Shown here: piece by piece, positions 7,201 through 12,031 of the stretch
Numbering within the stretch: the first letter of the stretch is position 1
Layout of the letters: the number at the start of each line of letters is the position of its first letter
Origin: Nitrososphaerota archaeon
GTDB taxonomy: Archaea; Thermoproteota; Nitrososphaeria; Nitrososphaerales; UBA183
Direction of reading: 5' to 3'
Assembly: GCA_027886925.1 (NCBI GenBank)
Contig: JAPCJN010000060.1
Location: 1-12,031 of the forward strand
Length of the DNA stretch: 12,031 nt
Translations under genes and position numbers: made by a program
The notes under the pieces: generated by a model
Database searches by the model: none
The model's input: only the letters and a program-made list of their open reading frames with translations
Told to the model about the DNA's origin: nothing

Positions 7201-7728
7201 TCAAGGGTTGGGCCTTCTACGTCGGCCGCTGATGGCGGATAACATGATTGCTACTCCGATCACTACGAGTATCAGCGGCCACAGGTTCGCAAACCCCTGG
7301 ATGAACGAGAACCCGATGACCAAGAGAACCGCTCCGCCTATGAATGAGCCGACGAAGGGTCTCCTGCTTACCGAGTAACGCGTGGCCCCCTGAAGAATCA
7401 AAATCGCGCCTATGCCCATCAGAAAATACGCCCACCAGTCGCTCGACGGGATGTATCCGTTCTCCTGGAGAAAGAAAGTTAGTCCGAGCCAGATGAGTAT
7501 CAAACCTGCGGTTATCGCACCCGTGAGGTCGCCGCCTCTTCCCTTCTCGTTCTTTTCGTACTTCTCCTGTTTCTCGTGGCGTCGGCCCGGGTAGCCGTAG
7601 GGGACGCCCGGAGAGGCTGCTCCTGGTTGAGCCGAAGTTGGCGCTGCCAGTCCGCAGTTAGGACAGAATGCGGCGCCCTCTGGAATCTCCGTGCCGCATC
7701 TCGTGCAGAACCTTCCTCCTCTGGACAG
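7201..7728 (-). CDS. Zinc-ribbon plus LiaF-like four-helix membrane protein, probable CTG start
   Basis: The frame encodes a zinc ribbon, CTRC (8-11) and CPNC (22-25), then a Pro/Gly/Ala-rich stretch, a charged Lys/Glu linker (about 62-78) and four hydrophobic helices (about 80-98, 101-118, 126-145, 148-165) ending in basic residues. Helices of this kind are the LiaI/LiaF-type transmembrane domain. The zinc ribbon would be cytosolic. The first canonical start in frame is TTG at 7503, which begins inside the first helix and would lose the ribbon. Between the upstream TAG (7777-7779) and the ribbon there is no ATG, GTG or TTG. CTG at 7728 gives MSRGGRFCTRCG, a natural N-terminus for this class, with GAGGG about 5 nt upstream; ATT at 7734 is another option. 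A TATA box lies further upstream. It leads the operon with the toastrack gene. Confidence 0.68.
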   Translation of the reverse strand: MSRGGRFCTRCGTEIPEGAAFCPNCGLAAPTSAQPGAASPGVPYGYPGRRHEKQEKYEKNEKGRGGDLTGAITAGLILIWLGLTFFLQENGYIPSSDWWAYFLMGIGAILILQGATRYSVSRRPFVGSFIGGAVLLVIGFSFIQGFANLWPLILVVIGVAIMLSAISGRRRRPNP

Positions 7729-7760
7729 GTGAATCCCTCGACGTCTGTGCGTCAGGGTCG

Positions 7761-7768
7761 GATTTAAG
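7761..7768 (-). promoter_or_regulatory. Probable TATA box for the zinc-ribbon/toastrack operon
   Basis: The minus strand reads CTTAAATC here. With the usual spacing the transcript would begin near 7738-7740, a few nucleotides before the candidate CTG (7728) or ATT (7734) starts of the zinc-ribbon protein. This supports translation of the ribbon and argues against a start at 7503. Confidence 0.5.
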
Positions 7769-7944
7769 GAAGAAGACTATCCACCCGTACTCTTTCCGCG
7801 AAGAACGAGAAAATGGAATTCCGCGGCACCTGTGGTTCTGGAGCTACCTTATCGCTCGCTCGATTGATATCTTTAGCCGATCTGTGCGATAGTTGTCACA
7901 GTCCTCTTTTCCTCGCGATATTGTTTGGCCCCCCCGTCGAACGT

Positions 7945-7955
7945 CCGAAAAAGAT
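7945..7955 (-). terminator. Possible oligo-T terminator after the ATP synthase subunit I gene
   Basis: About 25 nt after the stop codon the minus strand reads ATCTTTTTCGG. A short T-run in the non-template strand is the usual archaeal termination signal. It is only five T long, so the call is weak. Confidence 0.3.
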
Positions 7956-7976
7956 TCCCATAGCTCCGATAGCAGC

Positions 7977-9587
7977 TCACGTCCAGATCATTCTAAAGTG
8001 CTTGCCCCCCGAGACTAGAGGGATGAATGGGGTCCCGTCGCCTTCATAGAAGCTTGAGAACCACTCGTAGAGCTGGAGCCTCATGTCTTGGATGTACACG
8101 ACCACGCCCTCGAGGCCTATCACGGCGACGTTAAGGAGCACGGCCACGACCACGCCCGGTATCCCATCCAACAACACACCTGCCGTCAAGCTCCCAAGGA
8201 GCGTGGTCGTGATCAGCAGCACACCCAGCCTAAGGTAGCTGAGGGTGTTCATGAAGAACTCGAGGAGCTTGGCTACGGCATCCGCCATCCCAACCCCAAG
8301 CGCTCGGAGCGTGTGTCGGAGCCGGCGCGGCGCCCTGTACTCTTGGAGCGGATGGCCTATCACCAATACAAGGGAAGCAGCGACGACGAAGGGGAGGGAA
8401 AACCGCGCAGTGACGGACACGGGTATCTGAAGGCCGAAGAGTTCGTTGAACACCGGCGTCGGCGCGGCGCTGGTGAACAGGACTCCCACGTCGAGGTTGG
8501 TCCCTGCCAATGCGAAGCTGAACGGGACGATAGAGACGTAAAGCGCGATTGTGGGGAGCCGATTCAAGAACGCGTCCCGATAGTTGCCCGCCCGCTCGTG
8601 ATTGATGAACGAGATCGCGTACCCACTTGCCAGGTGGAAGGTCCCTATGACCACCGCAAGCTCAAGCAGGAACGGGATATACGAGAGCGTGAACCCTGCG
8701 CTGAATGCGGGAGGGAGGGGAATGACACCGCTAAGCGGGGAAGCGAAAGTCACTCCGAAGACCGAGCCTCTGATGAACCCGAAGATCGTCGTCGACAGGG
8801 CAAGTACCAGCACCAGTTCTCCCCAGTTCTTGTATGCCGTCTTGTAGATGAGGTAGAGCCCGAAAGCGAAAAGCGCGATTCCGTGGCCTACGTCGGCGAA
8901 CATCACGCCGAAGAAGAAAGGAAATATGAGCGCGAGGATCGGTGTGGGGTCGACCTCTCCGTATCGGGGAAGTCCTCGCTGAAGCGTAATGCTCTCGAAC
9001 AGGGAGACGACCCTAGGGTTGACTAGAAGGGATGGGATGTATGGCTGGTCCTTGGTCTGAGTCTTGACCGGCTCGATGGCGCTGACGAACTCTCCTACCA
9101 TGGCCTGGAACGCCTTTATGGACTTTGTAGGGACGAATCCTTCGAACTTCACCGACCCGCTGACCTGCGGGAACACTAGGATTCGCTGCAGGTTTGTGAA
9201 GACCATGAGTGACGCTTCTTGGGCTGCCAAGAGGACGTTCACAACGCCCGTTCTGTCCTCCTCCCTGTTGAAGAGCGAGGTGTTCCCTTCGATCGTGCCC
9301 ACGTATCCATCCAGAGTGCTCACGAGCCCCTCGACGTCGCGCGCCTCGAACTTCTCGACCTCGTTTGGACGACCTTTTCCCCCGAACCCTCCCTTCTCGA
9401 GCAGTTGGTTGACGCGCCCGTAGACGGCCTGAGCCTTGGAGCCGAGGACGAGCAACCCAATGTCCTGCTCCATCCCCTCTCTCCTGGACGGATGGAATGC
9501 CTTGAACTCCATCAGCCTCCCTAGAAGCACCCCCAGTTCGCTCCTCGGCGATTCAAGGGTGACCTTGCTGAGGCGAGCTACGGCCAT
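7977..9587 (-). CDS. atpI: A-type (archaeal) ATP synthase subunit I, 536 aa
   Basis: Subunit I (NtpI/a family) forms the stator and proton or sodium half-channels next to the rotor ring in the membrane sector. A soluble N-terminal arm (1 to about 210) opens MAVARLSKVTLESP. About seven or eight membrane helices follow. Conserved motifs: PTPILALIFPFFFGVMFADVGHG (214-236, split here: PTPILALIF, FADVGHG), NTLSYLRLG (447-455) with the essential channel Arg at 453, and LEGVVVYIQDMRLQLYEW (492-509) followed by FYEGDGTPF. Many archaeal I subunits are 630-700 aa; this one is shorter mainly in the soluble arm. No other ATP synthase subunit is adjacent. The upstream neighbour is UspA, 57 bp away on the same strand with no promoter seen between them. 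The ATG at 9587 has no clear Shine-Dalgarno motif. Confidence 0.92.
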   Translation of the reverse strand: MAVARLSKVTLESPRSELGVLLGRLMEFKAFHPSRREGMEQDIGLLVLGSKAQAVYGRVNQLLEKGGFGGKGRPNEVEKFEARDVEGLVSTLDGYVGTIEGNTSLFNREEDRTGVVNVLLAAQEASLMVFTNLQRILVFPQVSGSVKFEGFVPTKSIKAFQAMVGEFVSAIEPVKTQTKDQPYIPSLLVNPRVVSLFESITLQRGLPRYGEVDPTPILALIFPFFFGVMFADVGHGIALFAFGLYLIYKTAYKNWGELVLVLALSTTIFGFIRGSVFGVTFASPLSGVIPLPPAFSAGFTLSYIPFLLELAVVIGTFHLASGYAISFINHERAGNYRDAFLNRLPTIALYVSIVPFSFALAGTNLDVGVLFTSAAPTPVFNELFGLQIPVSVTARFSLPFVVAASLVLVIGHPLQEYRAPRRLRHTLRALGVGMADAVAKLLEFFMNTLSYLRLGVLLITTTLLGSLTAGVLLDGIPGVVVAVLLNVAVIGLEGVVVYIQDMRLQLYEWFSSFYEGDGTPFIPLVSGGKHFRMIWT

Positions 9588-9644
9588 CTTACGGGACCGA
9601 TTGTCGTTGTCGTAGTAGTAGATGAGGTCCTCTTGTTCTTCGGC

Positions 9645-10085
9645 TCATCGGACCACGAGCACCGCGCAAGAAGAATATTCCACAAGACCGCTCGCCACGC
9701 TCCCGACGAGCATCCTTCTAGATGGAGTCATACCGCGAGTGCCGCTTACGATGAGGTCCACAGCCAACGTCTCCGCGTAGCCTATGACGGCGTCCACTAC
9801 CGAGTGGGCTCCGACCAATATCTCGGTCTTCGCTCCGATGCCGTGCCTGGACGCGATGTCCTCTACGTCCTTCATCCACTTGCTCGCGTCCCTCCTGGCG
9901 TGATCATAGTGGTCCGCCAGCTGACCTTGGATCTCGAACGGCGGCACGGGCAGGACGTGGAGCACGAGCAGCTCCGCCCCGTCTTGCTTGGCGATTCGCG
10001 CCGCATGCTCGACGGCTCGCAGCGACACCTCGGAGCCGTCCACGGCGACAAGGACCTTGGTGAAACCTCTTTTCGAAGGTGACAA
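9645..10085 (-). CDS. Universal stress protein (UspA family), ATP-binding type, 146 aa
   Basis: A single-domain Usp protein with an alpha/beta Rossmann-like fold, usually a cytosolic dimer. The N-terminal strand and loop KVLVAVDGSEVS (10-21) carry the Asp that contacts adenine. The C-terminal G-2x-G-9x-G-S motif is intact: G115, G118, G128, S129, followed by VEYSSCAVLVVR. This motif marks the ATP-binding class. The start is a TTG at 10085; an in-frame TAG at 10092-10094 excludes anything longer, and no ATG lies before the first strand. It precedes the ATP synthase subunit I gene by 57 bp. The region directly upstream is a transposase-like remnant, not a recognisable promoter; a weak TATA-like AGTATAGG lies within that remnant near 10193-10200. 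Confidence 0.88.
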   Translation of the reverse strand: MSPSKRGFTKVLVAVDGSEVSLRAVEHAARIAKQDGAELLVLHVLPVPPFEIQGQLADHYDHARRDASKWMKDVEDIASRHGIGAKTEILVGAHSVVDAVIGYAETLAVDLIVSGTRGMTPSRRMLVGSVASGLVEYSSCAVLVVR

Positions 10086-10091
10086 CCTTGG

Positions 10092-10265
10092 CTACGCCCC
10101 GCCCTTCCCTGGGGTTTCCATGACCTCCGTCGTCCGCCCCGCGACCCGCTGGTGCGACTTCCCCAACTTGACCGTCTCCGAGACAACGAGCCTATACTTG
10201 AACTTGAGCGAGTTCAGCGCGGCATTCGAGTCGTGGTCCCGGCCAAGGCGCAGTCGGCATGCCCT
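10092..10265 (-). pseudogene. Remnant of a TnpB-like (IS605/IS1341) transposase C-terminus
   Basis: Between an in-frame TAA (10266-10268) and a TAG (10092-10094) the minus strand encodes CRLRLGRDHDSNAALNSLKF, then KYRLVVSETVKLG and an ETPGKGGA end. The run LxLgRDHdsNAALN matches the segment of TnpB proteins that follows the second zinc-ribbon cysteine pair (C..CGL.LDRDhNAAlNil) and carries the last catalytic Asp of the RuvC-like site. Just upstream, another frame reads PTCRYKLRGDKGHADC after a stop, as if the ribbon were frameshifted. No ATG start and no intact N-terminal part are present. The fragment stops 6 nt before the uspA start codon. The call rests on one strong motif. Confidence 0.5.
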
Positions 10266-10491
10266 TTATCGCCCCGAAGCTTGTAGCGGCAAGTTGGCTT
10301 TTAAGATCGGGGCGTCCTAGAACAGACGGACACCGCTTGAACCGAAACAGGGGAAAAGGCACGACAGAGATACTGCCGATTAATAATGCGGCCAGCAGAC
10401 GACGGCTAGGAGCAATTACGTCTAATTCTTCTCGATGTCTCCATTGCAAGCGTCAGATAACCGTTCACGGTTGCCCGCGGACGTGGGCCTT
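10266..10491. other. Intergenic region without a recognisable gene
   Basis: About 225 bp between the TnpB-like remnant and the stop of the deoxyribosyltransferase-like gene. Open frames exist on both strands but none has family motifs. A few residues of the frameshifted ribbon (10260-10310) extend into it, so part of it may be further decayed transposase sequence. No tRNA or hairpin terminator was seen. Confidence 0.5.
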
Positions 10492-10887
10492 TCATCTTCT
10501 CGGGCGTATCCCCTTAACACTCTCCGAGATGATGAAACGCAATGCATCGATCTTCGAGCTGCGAGGGATGTTCCTCTTGACCGGCTCTATCCTCCCGCCT
10601 CTGCGGAGCTCGAAGACAGGCTTCGCTTTCGACAACGCGTAGTTGACCTCCTCCAAGACGCCCGACGTCACCACCCCCCTATACCTGGAAAACACGAGGC
10701 AGTCGCATTGGTCTATTACCTCCAGGAAGTGCTGCATCTCCAGCTCAGCCGTTCCTAGCTGGTTGACGTCTCTTGCTGGATCGACGACCACAGAGTCCGG
10801 GGGAAAGTGGTCCTTGATCTGCGAGATCTGGCGCTCTTCAAGGGAAGTCCCGTATAGCTTCTTTGCATGAGAATAGAATATCCGCAC
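10492..10887 (-). CDS. Nucleoside 2-deoxyribosyltransferase-like small protein
   Basis: A short alpha/beta protein, about 131 aa from GTG 10887. Its pattern fits the nucleoside 2-deoxyribosyltransferase-like Rossmannoid fold. A first strand with a small polar loop (RIFYSHAKKLYGT) is followed by a VVVDPA strand, then CDCLVFSRYRG, then SGVLEEVNYALSKAKPVFEL, which parallels the catalytic-Glu helix of that family (sGt..E..yA...gKPV). True nucleoside transfer is not shown; the family also includes nucleotide hydrolases and many unassigned proteins. The in-frame ATG at 10923 would add 12 residues (MDVASERRRRAL). However, AGGAGG at 10897-10902 lies 6 nt before TTG 10890 and 9 nt before GTG 10887, so translation probably starts at one of these. 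The gene follows the AKR gene closely (stop at 10927) and is likely co-transcribed. Confidence 0.55.
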   Translation of the reverse strand: MRIFYSHAKKLYGTSLEERQISQIKDHFPPDSVVVDPARDVNQLGTAELEMQHFLEVIDQCDCLVFSRYRGVVTSGVLEEVNYALSKAKPVFELRRGGRIEPVKRNIPRSSKIDALRFIISESVKGIRPRR

Positions 10888-10896
10888 CAACGCTCT

Positions 10897-10902
10897 CCTC
10901 CT
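10897..10902 (-). promoter_or_regulatory. Shine-Dalgarno AGGAGG deciding the start of the NDT-like gene
   Basis: A perfect AGGAGG on the minus strand lies inside the longest reading frame, 6 nt before TTG 10890 and 9 nt before GTG 10887. It favours a start there over ATG 10923, which directly follows the upstream stop and has no such motif. Confidence 0.55.
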
Positions 10903-10926
10903 TCTCTCGCTAGCTACATCCATGGC

Positions 10927-11763
10927 TCAGGCGGGATATGCGGCCTCGAGCTCTGCGATGTCCTTAGCGCCGAGCTGCCACCCGCTCGCTCCGAGGTTTT
11001 CACGGACGTGGTCGGGCGTGGATGCTCGGGGTATCGCGAAGACCCCGGGCTTCGAGATGAGCCAGTTCAAAGCCACCTGAGCAGGCGTCTTGGAGTTCCT
11101 CTTGCAGACTTCCTGCATCCTCTCGCCGCCTCGCGCCAGTTCCCCATGTCCTAGGGGGAAGTAGGCAAGAAGGGAGATATCGTTCTTCTGGCAGTAGGGG
11201 AGGATGTCCTTCTCAATTCCCCTGTGTGCAAGGCTGTAGCTCACTTGGTTTGAGGATATCTCGGACCTGCGAAGCGCCTCGCCCGCCGCGATCATCTGGT
11301 CCAGAGAAAAGTTGCTGATGCCGATGTGACGGATCTTCCCCTTCTCCTGCATCTCCTCCATGGCCGCCATCGTCTCCTGGATTGGGACGTGATGGCTTGG
11401 GAAGTGGACCTGGTATAGGTCTACGTACGAGAGTTCGAGCCTGCTCAGGCTCTTCTCGAGCGCGGCGATCAAGTCATCCTTGTGAAGATGGTCTAGCCAT
11501 ACCTTCGTCGCGATGAACAAGTCATCTCTCTTCCTCCCCTTGATCGCCTTGGCTAACAGCGGCTCTGAATAGTATGCCTCCGCCGAATCTATTAGGTTCA
11601 TGCCTCCGTCAAGGCCTGTTCTCAGCGCCTCCACCTTCTTAGAGGCTCCGCTCACCCATCCGTGCTTTGCCAGACGGATCCACCGCATGTCATAGTAGGT
11701 GCCCATGCCGACCTCCGTTGCAACCGCCCCTCTCTTGCCGAGCCGTTTCATTTTCACGGTCAT
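10927..11763 (-). CDS. Aldo/keto reductase, 278 aa
   Basis: An NAD(P)H-dependent carbonyl reductase with a TIM-barrel fold. The catalytic tetrad is visible: D59 (NLIDSAEAYY), Y64, K87 (IATKVW) and H120 (LYQVHFPS). Other family marks are GKIRHIGISNF (142-152), PAQVALNWL (227-235) and the cofactor-binding IPRASTPDHVRENLGA (244-259). The length fits the family. The GISNFS and YQVHFP pattern is that of the general dehydrogenase/2,5-diketogluconate-reductase-like branch; the substrate cannot be told. The start is ATG 11763, which overlaps the stop of the upstream methyltransferase gene (ATGA, 11760-11763) and implies coupled translation. The frame continues upstream without a stop, but that part is the methyltransferase gene in another frame. 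Confidence 0.9.
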   Translation of the reverse strand: MTVKMKRLGKRGAVATEVGMGTYYDMRWIRLAKHGWVSGASKKVEALRTGLDGGMNLIDSAEAYYSEPLLAKAIKGRKRDDLFIATKVWLDHLHKDDLIAALEKSLSRLELSYVDLYQVHFPSHHVPIQETMAAMEEMQEKGKIRHIGISNFSLDQMIAAGEALRRSEISSNQVSYSLAHRGIEKDILPYCQKNDISLLAYFPLGHGELARGGERMQEVCKRNSKTPAQVALNWLISKPGVFAIPRASTPDHVRENLGASGWQLGAKDIAELEAAYPA

Positions 11764-12031
11764 GGCCGCTTCGTCGCTATGATCGCGTCCTGGCTCGCTC
11801 TCTTGCTGGGGCTCCCGCCGAGCCGATACTTCTCCAGGGCCAGCGACTCCGCCGTCGCCACTGCCCACGTGCCGTATCTTATCGGCTCAATGATCGTCAG
11901 GCCCGCCTCAGCATAGCGCTCGCGAATCCACGACTCCGGCTGGGCGATGAAGTGCGCCGGGTCGGAGAGGTCTCTGACTTGGAATTCGCCGAACTTGTGG
12001 ATGAGGCGTGGCGTGCTCATCCCCTTCGTCA
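11760..12031 (-). CDS. SAM-dependent methyltransferase, C-terminal part (5' end outside window)
   Basis: The frame is open to the window edge on the minus strand. About 90 residues are visible: KFGEFQVRDLSDP, ESWIRERYAEAGLTIIEPI, RYGTW and a final SQDAIIATKRP. This is the end pattern of class I SAM methyltransferases, where a strand region is followed by a WIRxLYxxxGL helix, an EPIxYGsW strand and a terminal QDxIxAxK strand. The SAM-binding part lies outside the window, so neither the substrate nor the SAM motifs can be judged. The ATG at 12020 is probably internal. A stretch of about 20 residues between RYGTW and SQDAII is longer than usual. The stop overlaps the AKR start by 4 nt. Confidence 0.65.
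   Translation of the reverse strand, partial: TKGMSTPRLIHKFGEFQVRDLSDPAHFIAQPESWIRERYAEAGLTIIEPIRYGTWAVATAESLALEKYRLGGSPSKRASQDAIIATKRP

Noticed and set aside
7896..7961. Tiny minus-strand frame (MGIFFGRSTGG..., 21 codons) after the subunit I gene
   Set aside because: It reads plausibly but is too short to support, and contains the probable T-run terminator.
8088..9026. Long plus-strand open frame (312 codons) opposite the ATP synthase subunit I gene
   Set aside because: It is rich in His, Glu, Arg and Asp in the way antisense frames of membrane-protein genes are, has no family motif, and the minus-strand gene is unmistakable.
9633..10082. Plus-strand open frame opposite uspA
   Set aside because: Antisense shadow of a clear UspA gene with an intact ATP-binding motif.
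10923..10929. ATG 10923 as the start of the deoxyribosyltransferase-like gene
   Set aside because: It follows the AKR stop by only 3 nt without its own Shine-Dalgarno motif, while a perfect AGGAGG lies further in before TTG/GTG codons at the expected N-terminus. It remains possible by translational coupling.
1..12031. tRNA, rRNA or CRISPR features
   Set aside because: I looked for T-loop-like GTTCGA-type motifs with pairing stems and for regularly spaced repeats in the gaps and found none; several TTCGAA hits lie inside coding regions.

Overview
The window reads as archaeal chromosomal DNA. The promoters that can be seen are archaeal: A/T-rich TATA boxes lie about 25-30 bp upstream of start codons that have almost no 5' leader (TULIP-like gene, VOC gene, zinc-ribbon gene). 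Several starts are TTG, GTG or CTG, and one large gene encodes the A-type ATP synthase subunit I. GC content is moderate to high. The lineage cannot be fixed from this alone; a member of the Nitrososphaeria/TACK side is a guess from the style of the subunit I protein. Most genes lie on the minus strand.

Layout. (1) 1-258, plus: C-terminal end of an AHSA1/SRPBCC-type protein, cut by the window edge. (2) 321-2390, minus: a 689-residue protein with no signal peptide, apparently built from two related beta/alpha halves joined by a Gly-rich linker. It resembles TULIP (BPI-like) lipid-binding proteins in general pattern and is the most novel-looking gene here. (3) 2766-3182, plus: a PhnB-like VOC protein. 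(4) 3309-4085, minus: an FAD/NAD(P) oxidoreductase without an iron-sulphur domain. (5) 4199-4357, plus: a decayed coding remnant. (6) 4361-4888, minus: a DUF1697 protein. (7) 5005-6150, plus: a short GH3-family acyl-adenylate enzyme. (8) 6153-7728, minus: a two-gene membrane operon, a zinc-ribbon/LiaF-like membrane protein followed by a membrane-anchored toastrack (DUF4097-like) protein. (9) 7977-10085, minus: UspA followed by ATP synthase subunit I. (10) 10092-10265, minus: a remnant that looks like the C-terminus of an IS605/IS1341 TnpB. (11) 10492-12031, minus: an operon of a SAM methyltransferase (5' end outside the window), an aldo/keto reductase coupled by an ATGA overlap, and a small deoxyribosyltransferase-like protein.

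How the genes fit together. The window is mostly a set of unrelated one- and two-gene units. The clearest functional pairing is the zinc-ribbon membrane protein with the toastrack protein, which recalls the Lia/Psp envelope-stress modules of bacteria and archaea. The methyltransferase/AKR/NDT-like trio is translationally tight and may be co-expressed, but no shared pathway can be named. I see no CRISPR array, tRNA, rRNA or intact insertion sequence. The two best candidates for something undescribed are the tandem TULIP-like protein and the zinc-ribbon protein, whose first ~75 residues would be lost if only ATG/GTG/TTG starts were allowed.
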